Part shown: positions 24,436 through 33,401 of the stretch, in pieces
Numbering within the stretch: position 1 is the first letter of the stretch
How the letters are laid out: the number at the start of each line of letters is the position of its first letter
Assembly: GCF_000166335.1 (NCBI RefSeq)
Contig: NC_014657.1
Coordinates: 124,001-188,000 of the forward strand
DNA: 64,000 nucleotides
Reading direction: 5' to 3'
Origin: Caldicellulosiruptor owensensis OL
GTDB taxonomy: Bacteria > Bacillota > Thermoanaerobacteria > Caldicellulosiruptorales > Caldicellulosiruptoraceae
Program-made: the position numbers and the translations under genes
The notes under the pieces: generated by a model
What the model saw: only the letters and a program-made list of their open reading frames with translations
Database searches by the model: none
What the model was told of the DNA's origin: nothing

Positions 24436-25455
24436 GTGAAAAGTGTAAGAGTATTGAAACTAGATCAAATACATCAGAGTATAAAAGTAGATGAATTGAC
24501 AATGTCAATAATACGAAAGAACATACTTAGAATCTTAAAAAAGCTGTTTCTATACACTTTTATAGTATGCATGAGCTATATTCTACTTTATCCTGTATTG
24601 TTTTTAATAAGTAATGCCTTCAGAGCCAAAGAGGATCTTTTTGATCCGAGCGTGATTTGGATCCCTAAACATATTACACTTGCCAATTTTAAGTATGCCA
24701 ATTTACTTCTATCATATCCCACAGCAATAAAAAATACTCTAATAATGCTTATACCTTCTGTAATAATACAGACCTTTATATGTATGATGGTAGGTTACGG
24801 TTTTGCAAGGTTCAGATTTCCAGAGAGAGAAATACTTTTTGGGATATTGTTGTTTACAATAATTGTTCCTATCCAAACGATTATTGTACCTTTGTATGTA
24901 AAGTTCAGATACTTTGATTTTTTATACTTGGGAAGATTGATAGGGCTGATTACAGGGAAACCTCTTACAGTTAATCTATTAGATACACCTTGGCCATTTT
25001 ATATACTGAATCTTTTTGGTATGGGCATTAGATCCAGCTTATATATATTTGTATTCAGACAATTTTTCAGAAACATGCCGACAGAACTTGAAGAGGCCGC
25101 AAAGATAGATGGGTGTGGTCCATTCTCTACATTTATAAGAATAATGGTTCCTAATGCAACAGGGGCAATAATAACTGTTATGTTATTTACAATTGTATGG
25201 CATTGGAACGATTACTATGTTTCAACAATGTTTAACAATGAAAATCTTCCTGTATCTGTAATGTTAACAATATTGAATACACGCATGAGTATGTTACAGG
25301 CTGCTCAAGGCTTCTCGTCAGATGATATATATCTTTTGGGGTCGACTGTACTTGAAGCCGGATGTTTGATGGTGATATTACCTTTGATAATTATGTATAT
25401 TATAGGGCAACGATATTTTACCGAAAGCATAGAACGAACAGGCATTGTTGGTTAG
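24436..25455 (+). CDS. Sugar ABC transporter permease, MalG-type (second system)
   Basis: A 339-residue permease with an N-terminal extension of about 40 residues, six helices and an EAA loop (ELEEAAKIDGCGPFSTFIRIMVPN). It begins at GTG 24436 behind a purine-rich stretch. It completes the second permease pair, whose cognate binding proteins are likely the two tandem genes downstream. A strong stem-loop lies directly after it. Confidence 0.92.
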   Translation: MKSVRVLKLDQIHQSIKVDELTMSIIRKNILRILKKLFLYTFIVCMSYILLYPVLFLISNAFRAKEDLFDPSVIWIPKHITLANFKYANLLLSYPTAIKNTLIMLIPSVIIQTFICMMVGYGFARFRFPEREILFGILLFTIIVPIQTIIVPLYVKFRYFDFLYLGRLIGLITGKPLTVNLLDTPWPFYILNLFGMGIRSSLYIFVFRQFFRNMPTELEEAAKIDGCGPFSTFIRIMVPNATGAIITVMLFTIVWHWNDYYVSTMFNNENLPVSVMLTILNTRMSMLQAAQGFSSDDIYLLGSTVLEAGCLMVILPLIIMYIIGQRYFTESIERTGIVG

Positions 25456-25475
25456 TACTGGTTATTAACGGAGGC

Positions 25476-25517
25476 TATAAAGGCTTTCAAGCGCTCTGAT
25501 AGCTTGAAGCCTTTATA
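25476..25517 (+). repeat. Long stem-loop between permease and first binding-protein gene
   Basis: Arms of 16-17 bases (25476-25492 and 25502-25517) pair with a single bulged T and a 9-base loop. No T-tract follows, so it is more likely an mRNA-stabilising or processing hairpin than a terminator. It is the first of three similar structures flanking the two binding-protein genes. Confidence 0.75.
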
Positions 25518-25559
25518 TAAGCATAATAAAAAATAAGTGATAAGAGGAGGTAATGACAG

Positions 25560-27353
25560 ATGAGATCACGGAAATTTAAAAACAAAGTGGTAGCAACTCT
25601 GGTGATTTTCTCTCTATTACTATCATTATTTGTGGTTGCTAGCAATAACATCCAGAAGGTGGAAGCTTCAAGTAAATTAGGTGATATCTTATTTTTAAGA
25701 CCTGATTTTTCAGAAAATAATCTTAAAGGAACAGATCATGGGAGCAAGGTTATGGCTTTAGCAGTAAAGGAATATCAAGAGAAGTATGGTGGAAAAGTAA
25801 AGTTTGTATTTGCAGATTACAACGGTTGGAGAACAAAGCTATTAGCAATGGCAGCAGCAGGTACTCCAGTTGATGTAATATCCGTATGGGAGACTGACAT
25901 ACCATCCTTTTATACACGTGGATTGATTCAAGCAGTTGATAATTATGTCAACTTAAAAGCGCCATATTTTGACAAGAATGCTATGGAGAACTTTAAATAC
26001 AAAGGTAGGCACTATGCGGTTGTCGGCAAAGGAGCAAGTGTGCCATGGGGTGTTATATATAACAAAGACCTTATGCTTGAAGAAGGAATTGATGAAAGTG
26101 AAATGCCATATGAGCTTTTCAAACGTGGCAGATGGAATTGGGATACATTTGAGAAACTTGCAAAAAAGCTAACTGCAGATACCAACAAAGATGGTAAAAT
26201 TGACAGGTATGGCGTTACATTCTGGAATGGCATGGTATTAGCGTATTTTAATGGAACACCGTTTGTTGGAATAGATAAAAATGGAAATGTAAAATTGAAT
26301 TTTGACAGTGCAGCACTCCAAAGAGCACTCAATTTCTATAGGAAGGGTGTTAAGGAAGGCTGGTTGACAACCGACTGGAACATTGTTTCATCGGGTATGA
26401 AAAAGAGACAAACAGCAATGCTGGTGGCTCCATACTATAAGTTTGATCAGGATAGAAGAGATTGTGATGACGAGATATTGTTTGCACCACAACCATTTGG
26501 GCCTGATAATAAAAACAAATATTATCACTTTGTTTTAGGGATAGCTTGGGCAATAGGAAAGGGTTGTAAGAATCCGGTTGGTGCAGGAAAGTTCATAGAA
26601 CTTATGCACGAAGCAGACCAAAAAGTTCCACAGGATCCTGCGCCACCGCTACCGAAAGAGGTAACAGAAGCTGTCAATACGATGGCTAAAAAACCTTTCT
26701 ACTTTTATGCAGCTGATTCATATTTGCTGACAGTAATTCCACGATGGGAGATATTGGGCGCTATTGAAAGTGCTGATTCTGTTGCAGCAGGTTTGGCAAG
26801 TTTAAGACCAAGGGCTGAAAAGGCTATTAAAGAGACATTCTATGGCACTGGGACAAAGCCTATAATTCGTGAATTTAAACCGTTTGTTGTCAACTTTGAT
26901 GATGGTAAGATTGATAAAATCAAAGCATATGATCCTAATAAGAAAACAGTTAAGTTCACACTTGTGTCAGGAAAAGAAGCAATTAAAGGCAAATCGCTGA
27001 AAGTTACGTGGGATGCATCAAAAGATGGTAATGAGGTCTATATATTGACAGATCCAAGTAAGATAAAAGTATATGGCTGGCATGATTACAAGGTTAGTTT
27101 TGATATCAAAGTGATGAAGAACGTAAAACCTGGAAGCACAAAAGTTGTGTGTTCAATACTGAGCGAACCAAAAGTAGGGGCAACATCATATGGCAGTGTA
27201 TCAAAAAATATCGATAGAGGGCAAACTGTATATAGAGTAGAAGGCAATATTACAAACATCCAGGACAATTCGGAGAATATGTGTTTGAGAATTGGTGTTC
27301 AGAACGGTGGAGACTTTATAATTGACAACATAAAGGTTGAAGAACTCAAATAG
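25560..27353 (+). CDS. Extracellular sugar-binding protein with C-terminal beta-sandwich (copy 1)
   Basis: A 597-residue exported protein: signal peptide (about 1-38, cleavage after VEA), no lipobox. A family-1 solute-binding domain at about 40-430 contains a calcium-loop-like DTNKDGKIDRYG. A C-terminal domain at about 445-597 (FDDGKIDKIKAYD to DNFIIDNIKVEE-type ending) resembles CBM4/9/22-like modules. It is paralogous to the next gene over its whole length. It probably delivers xylo-oligosaccharides to the second permease pair. ATG behind GGAGG. Confidence 0.9.
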   Translation: MRSRKFKNKVVATLVIFSLLLSLFVVASNNIQKVEASSKLGDILFLRPDFSENNLKGTDHGSKVMALAVKEYQEKYGGKVKFVFADYNGWRTKLLAMAAAGTPVDVISVWETDIPSFYTRGLIQAVDNYVNLKAPYFDKNAMENFKYKGRHYAVVGKGASVPWGVIYNKDLMLEEGIDESEMPYELFKRGRWNWDTFEKLAKKLTADTNKDGKIDRYGVTFWNGMVLAYFNGTPFVGIDKNGNVKLNFDSAALQRALNFYRKGVKEGWLTTDWNIVSSGMKKRQTAMLVAPYYKFDQDRRDCDDEILFAPQPFGPDNKNKYYHFVLGIAWAIGKGCKNPVGAGKFIELMHEADQKVPQDPAPPLPKEVTEAVNTMAKKPFYFYAADSYLLTVIPRWEILGAIESADSVAAGLASLRPRAEKAIKETFYGTGTKPIIREFKPFVVNFDDGKIDKIKAYDPNKKTVKFTLVSGKEAIKGKSLKVTWDASKDGNEVYILTDPSKIKVYGWHDYKVSFDIKVMKNVKPGSTKVVCSILSEPKVGATSYGSVSKNIDRGQTVYRVEGNITNIQDNSENMCLRIGVQNGGDFIIDNIKVEELK

Positions 27354-27380
27354 TTTAAAGTAGCAAATGTATAATAGCAA

Positions 27381-27415
27381 CAACCATGGCATACTTGGAT
27401 AGTATGCCATGGTTG
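27381..27415 (+). repeat. Stem-loop between the two tandem binding-protein genes
   Basis: CAACCATGGCATAC (27381-27394) and its exact reverse complement (27402-27415) form a 14-bp perfect stem with a 7-base loop. The following bases are A-rich, not T-rich. It was presumably placed when the gene was duplicated or was selected for mRNA stability. Confidence 0.8.
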
Positions 27416-27457
27416 AGATAAAAAATTAAAAAATTTAGTGAAGAGGAGGGTTGTAAA

Positions 27458-29245
27458 ATGTCTAAAAATTTTAAAAGAATGATTGCTTTGATGGTTGTTA
27501 TTGGTCTTATTGTTTCGTTATTTGCTATTGTAGGCAAGATGCCCCAGAAAGCAGAAGCATCAGCAAAATTTGGTGATATCTCATTCTTAAGACCCGGTTA
27601 CTCTAAAGAAAGCTTAAAAAGCAAGGATTTATTCGACAAAGCTGTTGCAAGGGCTATATCCTTGTACGAGAAAAACTATGGTGGGAAAGTCAATATAGTA
27701 TACTCAGACTGGGTAAACTGGAACACAAAAATAATAGCAAGGATGGCAGCAGGTGATCCTATTGACGTGATTTTTGGTAGTGATGGGACATTTCCAAGAT
27801 ACTACTTGCAAGGTATTGTTCAGCCTCTTGACAACTATGTTGATCTCAAAGCACCGTATCTAAACAAAACAGCTATGGACTTGATTTTCAAGTATAATGG
27901 CAAGTATTATCTTGCAAGCCAGAAAGGTTCAAACGTACCTATTCTCTGTATCTACAACAAAGACCTTATGTTAGAAGAAGGTATTGATGAAGATGAAATG
28001 CCTTTGGCACTCTACAAAGCTGGCAAATGGAACTGGGATGCATTTGAGAAACTAGCAAAGAAATTAACAGCAGATACAAACAAAGACGGCAAGATTGATA
28101 GATATGGTGTTAATTTCTGGTCACCAACATATATGGTATATGCTAATGGTACATCATTTGTAACGTTAGACAAAAATGGGAAGGCTAAGGTAAACTTTGA
28201 TGACCCTGCACTTCAGAGAGCACTCAACTTCTACAAGAAAGGTAAAAAAGAAGGATGGCTGATGGATGATTGGGATATAACTGTCTCTGGCTTGAAGAAG
28301 AGACAGACAGTTATGCTTGTTGCACCACTTTACAAGTATGACCAAGACAAGAAAGAAGTTGAAGATGAGTTAGAGGCAGCACCATTACCACTCGGACCTG
28401 ATAACAAGAAGAAGGTATATGTGTTCCATGCAGATGGTTATGGTATTAGTAAAGGCGCAAAAAATCCGCGTGGCGCTGGAAAATTCATCAACCTGATTCT
28501 TGAGAATGTTCAGAAGTATCATGATGATGTTAATATGTCAAAGAGGTCAAAATTTGTATTTGACATTGTAAGTGATATGGCTAAAAATCCGTTCTATCCA
28601 TCTACATCAGATTCACTCACAGGAATGCCATGGTGGGAATTGTTTGGTCCAGTTAATAGCCAGGATTCTGTTGCATCAGCACTTGCAAGCTTGAAGCCTC
28701 AAATTGAGAAGAATGTAAAAGAGGCTTATTCGGGTACTACAACAAAGATTGTGTACAAACCTTTCAAGCCATTTGCAATAAACTTTGATGACGGAAAGGT
28801 AGATACATTCAAGTCACTTGATACAAATAAGAAAACTGTTAAGATTTCAACTGCATCTGGCAGTGCTGCAATTAAAAACAAGTCACTGATTGTTACGTGG
28901 GATACTGCAAAAGATGGTGCAGAAATCTATGTTGTAACTAATCCAGACAAAGTAAAGATTTATGGTTGGCATGATTACAAGATAAGTTTTGAGGTGAAAA
29001 CAACCAAGGCACCAAAGTCTGGTAAACCAACAATAGTATGTTCAATCCTGAGTGAACCAAAAGTTGGTGCAACATCGTATGGAAGCTTGTCTGTAACAGT
29101 TGATAAAACAAATACCGTATACAAAGTTGAAGGCAACATTACAAACATTCCTGACAACTCAGATAAGATGTGTTTAAGAATTGGAATACAAAACGGTGCA
29201 GGTGACTTCATTATAGACAACATAAAAGTTGAAGAGCTTGAATAA
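27458..29245 (+). CDS. Extracellular sugar-binding protein with C-terminal beta-sandwich (copy 2)
   Basis: A 595-residue paralogue of the preceding protein with the same domain order: signal peptide ending near AEA, solute-binding domain with DTNKDGKIDRYG, and a C-terminal beta-sandwich ending DFIIDNIKVEELE. The two differ mainly around the putative ligand loops of the binding domain (for example GSDGTFPRYYLQG here versus WETDIPSFYTRG), so they may bind different oligosaccharides. The ATG lies behind GAGGAGGG. Codon use looks smoother than in neighbouring genes, consistent with high expression. Confidence 0.9.
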   Translation: MSKNFKRMIALMVVIGLIVSLFAIVGKMPQKAEASAKFGDISFLRPGYSKESLKSKDLFDKAVARAISLYEKNYGGKVNIVYSDWVNWNTKIIARMAAGDPIDVIFGSDGTFPRYYLQGIVQPLDNYVDLKAPYLNKTAMDLIFKYNGKYYLASQKGSNVPILCIYNKDLMLEEGIDEDEMPLALYKAGKWNWDAFEKLAKKLTADTNKDGKIDRYGVNFWSPTYMVYANGTSFVTLDKNGKAKVNFDDPALQRALNFYKKGKKEGWLMDDWDITVSGLKKRQTVMLVAPLYKYDQDKKEVEDELEAAPLPLGPDNKKKVYVFHADGYGISKGAKNPRGAGKFINLILENVQKYHDDVNMSKRSKFVFDIVSDMAKNPFYPSTSDSLTGMPWWELFGPVNSQDSVASALASLKPQIEKNVKEAYSGTTTKIVYKPFKPFAINFDDGKVDTFKSLDTNKKTVKISTASGSAAIKNKSLIVTWDTAKDGAEIYVVTNPDKVKIYGWHDYKISFEVKTTKAPKSGKPTIVCSILSEPKVGATSYGSLSVTVDKTNTVYKVEGNITNIPDNSDKMCLRIGIQNGAGDFIIDNIKVEELE

Positions 29246-29253
29246 TATTCATA

Positions 29254-29298
29254 TTTAATTAAGGCATGCTCCTTATTTGGGAGCATGCCTTAATTAAA
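29254..29298 (+). repeat. Long perfect stem-loop after the second binding-protein gene
   Basis: A 19-bp perfect inverted repeat (29254-29272 with 29280-29298) with a 7-base loop. The tail is AAATCAAATAA, so it is not a canonical terminator, although some termination is possible. It would protect the 3' end of the binding-protein message. Confidence 0.8.
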
Positions 29299-29327
29299 TC
29301 AAATAACTAAAGGAGACCAAGTATAAT

Positions 29328-32300
29328 ATGTGGGAAAACAATACAATGCTAATCTCAAAAAAGTCAATGTCAAAGCTAATTGCAACAATATTTATTTTGT
29401 TTGCTTTAATATTTCACATTTCATCAATCTTAACTGAAAATGCTTATTTCATGAATAGTAGTACGGGAGGTTTAAAATTGTCTATAAAAAACAACCTTTC
29501 AGAAAATCCAATAATCCTTTCTGATATTCCAGATCCTGATGTTATAAGAGTTGGGAATAACTATTATATGGTCAGCACCACTATGCATATGACACCTGGT
29601 GTTCCTATTATGCATTCAACAGATCTTGTTAACTGGAGGATAATTGGCTATGTATATGATAGGTTAGAAGACAATGATGCACACAACTTAAAAAATGGTT
29701 TGAACATTTATGGTAAAGGTCAGTGGGCAGCTTGTATAAGATATTATAAAGGTAAATTTTATGTATTGTTTGGGTCACTGGACACAGGTAAAACTTATTT
29801 ATTTTCATCTTCCCAAATTACTGGTCCGTGGGAAAGAACAGAAATAAATGAATATCTGCACGATCCGTCACTTTTATTTGATGACAATGGAAAAGCGTAC
29901 ATAATTTACGGGGGTTCAGAGATAAGAGTAAGAGAACTTACATCAGATCTGAAAGCTCTCAATCCCAAGGGTATTAATAAGGTTATCATAAAATCGAAAA
30001 TAGAAGGTTTGGAAGAGGGCTCTCACGCGTATAAAATAAACGGTAAGTATTATATCATAACAATAAGATGGAAAAAAGGCGGCATAAGAGAGGTCTGTGT
30101 ATACAGATCAGACAAAATTGATGGACCATACGAGGGAAGATTGGCACTGAGTGACACCATGGGATATAAAAACAACGGGGTTGCGCAGGGCGGTCTTGTT
30201 GATACGCCGGACGGAAAATGGTATTCAATGCTATTTCAGGACCATGATGCAGTAGGACGTGTACCTGTTTTAGTTCCTGTCAGATGGGAAGACGGGTGGC
30301 CGGTTTTTGGCGATGAAAAGGGCAGGGTTCCTACAAAGTTTGAAAAGCCGGGCAAGAGCAACTTCACAACAGAAGTAGTTAAAAGTGATGAGTTTTATCA
30401 AGAAAAGCCAGAAATTAGTCCCAGAAGATTTGAAGTACTAAAAAATACAGAAGTAACGGCAAAAGAAGAGATCTCTGTTAATGGTGATTTTAGCAGAGGA
30501 AAAGTTGGATGGAAAGGCAAAGACGGAGCAAAAATTGAGGTTGTAAAAGAGACAGGGAAAAATGTGCTTCATGTTTATTCTTTAACAGATGAAAATTCAG
30601 GAGTACAGCAGAATTTAACAGGAAGAATAGAGAAAGGCAAAAAATACAGGACGGTGTTCAGAATAAAGTATACGAACGGACCAGACACAGCTGAAATTGT
30701 ATTGTCTGCAAAGCTGAGCTATAACGATAAAGAGACTTATAAAGAGCTTGTGAGAGGTTATGCAAACAAAAATGAATGGGTTTCAATTTCTGGAACATTT
30801 GAGATTCTTCAAGATTTTGAAACAATATCGCTTTTCATAAAAGCTTTGCCAGCAGGTAATAAGAACAAAAATGAGAAAATAACAGATTACTATATAAGTT
30901 ATGTGTCAATTAAAGAAATACTTTCTTCAGATATTGAGTCAAAAGAGACAGCACCAAATGGATCTGTACTTGGACTTACATGGCAATGGAATCATAATCC
31001 TGATAATTCCAAATGGTCTTTATTAGAAAGAAAAGGCTTTCTTAGGCTCAGGACATGCGATGTTGTAAAGGATATACAGCAGGCAAGAAATACCCTAACT
31101 CAGAGAACAGTGGGTCCGAAGTGTTCCGGGTGGATACTTATGGATGTAAGAAACATGAACGATGGTGACTGGGCAGGTCTTGCTGCATTTCAGCAGGAAT
31201 ACGGCTTTATTGGAGTTACCAAGCAGGCAAACAGGTTTTACATTGTTATGGTTGAAAAGGGTAACGAGATTGCAAGAGAAAAACTAATGCAAACAATGGT
31301 TTATCTGAAAGTTGATTTTGATTTTGAGATAGATAAAGCTTACTTTTATTACAGCTATGATGGTGTTAATTGGACAAAGTTTGGTTCGGACTTAGCTATG
31401 AGATATACCATTCCACACTTTATGGGGTACAGGTTTGCAATTTTTAACTATGCGACAAAAAAGCCAGGTGGCTATGTTGACATAGACTTTTTCAAGTTTG
31501 AAAATAAGCTTACAGGTACAAAAACTGAAAATAACTATAAGGTGTATTTAGAAGAGGAAGCAATTTCTTTTGACAACACAACAAGTAAAACTCATGAAGT
31601 TTCAGTACTTACAAATTTAATACCTTATAATGCAGATTTAAAGCAGATTGTTGCTGTATTTACTCATCCAGAATGGCTTGATGTTGTTGGTGTTATTAAG
31701 ACAAGTAAATTGCTTGATAAATCCACAGTAAAGATTGTAAAAGATAATGCTAACCAAACAACAATAATTATAAGTAACTTGAATAACCGTGGAAGTACAG
31801 TGAACAACACATGGGAGAAACTTATGAAGTTACAATTGAAGCAAAAACAAAAGCTTACCCAATCTGTAAAAAGTGAAGTGTTAATTAAATGGTTTGAAAT
31901 ACAAACGGTAAAAGAAAAAATTTGTTACGGGAGTGACAGTGCAGTGACAAAGATAGAATATATAGCCCCAAAAGAACCGGTCGGCAAAATTCCAACAAAT
32001 GCTAATCCTTTAATTGCACATAAATTTGGTGCAGATCCAGCTGTACTTGTGTATAATGACAGGGTATATGTATACCTTACAAACGATATTTTGGAATATG
32101 ACGAGAATGGCAAGATAAAAGACAACACATATAGTAAAATAAACAAAATCACGGTAATATCTTCTGATGACCTTGTTAACTGGACAGACCATGGTGAGAT
32201 AGAGGTTGCAGGTCCAAATGGGATTGCAAAATGGGCAATGCATTCTTGGGCACCAGCTGTTGCATATAAAAAAATCAATGGGAAGGACAAGTTTTTCCTT

Positions 32301-33383
32301 TATTTTGGGAATAGCGGTGGAGGTATTGGTGTACTGACAGCTGACACACCGATAGGTCCGTGGGAGGATCCTTTAGGAAGACCGCTCATAACTTGGAGTA
32401 CACCGGGTGTTCAAGGGGTTGTATGGCTATTTGACCCTGCTGTGCTGGTAGATGATGACGGAAAAGCCTACATTTATTTTGGTGGTGGAGTTCCACAGGG
32501 ACAGGATGCAATGCCAAACACGGCACGTGTTATGCAGCTTGGAGATGACATGATAAGCGTTGTTGGTGAGGCAAAGGTAATACCAGCACCGTTTATGTTT
32601 GAAGATTCAGGTATTAACAAGATAAACGGGTTATATTACTATTCGTATTGTACAAACTTTTACAGTGGAACAAGACCGCAGGGAAGTCCGCCTGCTGGGG
32701 TGATAGCTTACATGACAAGTAAAAGCCCGATAGGACCGTGGGAATATAAAGGGGTGATACTTAATAATCCGGGTTATTTCTTTGGAGTTGGTGGTAATAA
32801 CCATCATCAGCTTTTCCAGTTCAAGGGCAAGTGGTATATTGCTTATCACGCACAGACGCTTGCAAAGGATTTAGGGGTTGCGAAAGGCTACAGGTCACCT
32901 CATATAAATGAGGTGATTATTGAGGGTGACAAGATAAAAGAGGTTATAGCAGATTACAAAGGAGTAAATCAGATAAAACTTTTTGATCCGTATAAAGAGG
33001 TTGAGGCAGAGACTTTTGCGTGGAGTGCGGGAGTTGAGACAAAGAAAGCAAATGCAAGCAACAATATGTGTTTGACCGGTATAGATAATGGAGATTGGAT
33101 TGCACTTTCAAAGGTTGACTTTGGTCAAACAGGTCCAAGGAAATTTGAAGCAATGGTTTCAAATGTAAAAGGAAAAAGTTATATAGAAATCAGATTGGAT
33201 AGCATTGATGGCAGGACTATTGGAGTTGCTGAGATAAATCCGCAAAATGGTTCTTCTTCGAAGTGGACCAGGATTGAAACCAGGGTTGAAGATGTAACAG
33301 GTGTACATGACCTGTATTTTGTATTTAAAGGTGAAAACGAAACAGATCTGTTTGATATGGATTTTTGGAAGTTTGTGAAGTAG
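29328..33383 (+). CDS. xynF: Secreted two-headed GH43 xylosidase/arabinofuranosidase (XynF-like)
   Basis: 1351 residues with an N-terminal signal peptide. Domain order by eye: GH43 (about 60-360, DIPDPDV catalytic base region); CBM22/CBM4-like (about 385-540); GH43 C-terminal beta-sandwich (about 545-730, LTWQWNHNPDNSKWSL); a linker beta domain (about 735-870); second GH43 (about 880-1215, KFGADPAV base); CBM6 (about 1220-1350, VEAETFAW to FDMDFWKF). This matches the GH43-CBM22-GH43-CBM6 plan of C. saccharolyticus XynF as I recall it. It should remove xylose and arabinose side chains outside the cell. AAGGAG is 12 bases before the ATG. It heads the enzyme genes of the locus. Confidence 0.9.
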   Translation: MWENNTMLISKKSMSKLIATIFILFALIFHISSILTENAYFMNSSTGGLKLSIKNNLSENPIILSDIPDPDVIRVGNNYYMVSTTMHMTPGVPIMHSTDLVNWRIIGYVYDRLEDNDAHNLKNGLNIYGKGQWAACIRYYKGKFYVLFGSLDTGKTYLFSSSQITGPWERTEINEYLHDPSLLFDDNGKAYIIYGGSEIRVRELTSDLKALNPKGINKVIIKSKIEGLEEGSHAYKINGKYYIITIRWKKGGIREVCVYRSDKIDGPYEGRLALSDTMGYKNNGVAQGGLVDTPDGKWYSMLFQDHDAVGRVPVLVPVRWEDGWPVFGDEKGRVPTKFEKPGKSNFTTEVVKSDEFYQEKPEISPRRFEVLKNTEVTAKEEISVNGDFSRGKVGWKGKDGAKIEVVKETGKNVLHVYSLTDENSGVQQNLTGRIEKGKKYRTVFRIKYTNGPDTAEIVLSAKLSYNDKETYKELVRGYANKNEWVSISGTFEILQDFETISLFIKALPAGNKNKNEKITDYYISYVSIKEILSSDIESKETAPNGSVLGLTWQWNHNPDNSKWSLLERKGFLRLRTCDVVKDIQQARNTLTQRTVGPKCSGWILMDVRNMNDGDWAGLAAFQQEYGFIGVTKQANRFYIVMVEKGNEIAREKLMQTMVYLKVDFDFEIDKAYFYYSYDGVNWTKFGSDLAMRYTIPHFMGYRFAIFNYATKKPGGYVDIDFFKFENKLTGTKTENNYKVYLEEEAISFDNTTSKTHEVSVLTNLIPYNADLKQIVAVFTHPEWLDVVGVIKTSKLLDKSTVKIVKDNANQTTIIISNLNNRGSTVNNTWEKLMKLQLKQKQKLTQSVKSEVLIKWFEIQTVKEKICYGSDSAVTKIEYIAPKEPVGKIPTNANPLIAHKFGADPAVLVYNDRVYVYLTNDILEYDENGKIKDNTYSKINKITVISSDDLVNWTDHGEIEVAGPNGIAKWAMHSWAPAVAYKKINGKDKFFLYFGNSGGGIGVLTADTPIGPWEDPLGRPLITWSTPGVQGVVWLFDPAVLVDDDGKAYIYFGGGVPQGQDAMPNTARVMQLGDDMISVVGEAKVIPAPFMFEDSGINKINGLYYYSYCTNFYSGTRPQGSPPAGVIAYMTSKSPIGPWEYKGVILNNPGYFFGVGGNNHHQLFQFKGKWYIAYHAQTLAKDLGVAKGYRSPHINEVIIEGDKIKEVIADYKGVNQIKLFDPYKEVEAETFAWSAGVETKKANASNNMCLTGIDNGDWIALSKVDFGQTGPRKFEAMVSNVKGKSYIEIRLDSIDGRTIGVAEINPQNGSSSKWTRIETRVEDVTGVHDLYFVFKGENETDLFDMDFWKFVK

Positions 33384-33401
33384 TAAGGAGGAATTTAAAC
33401 A

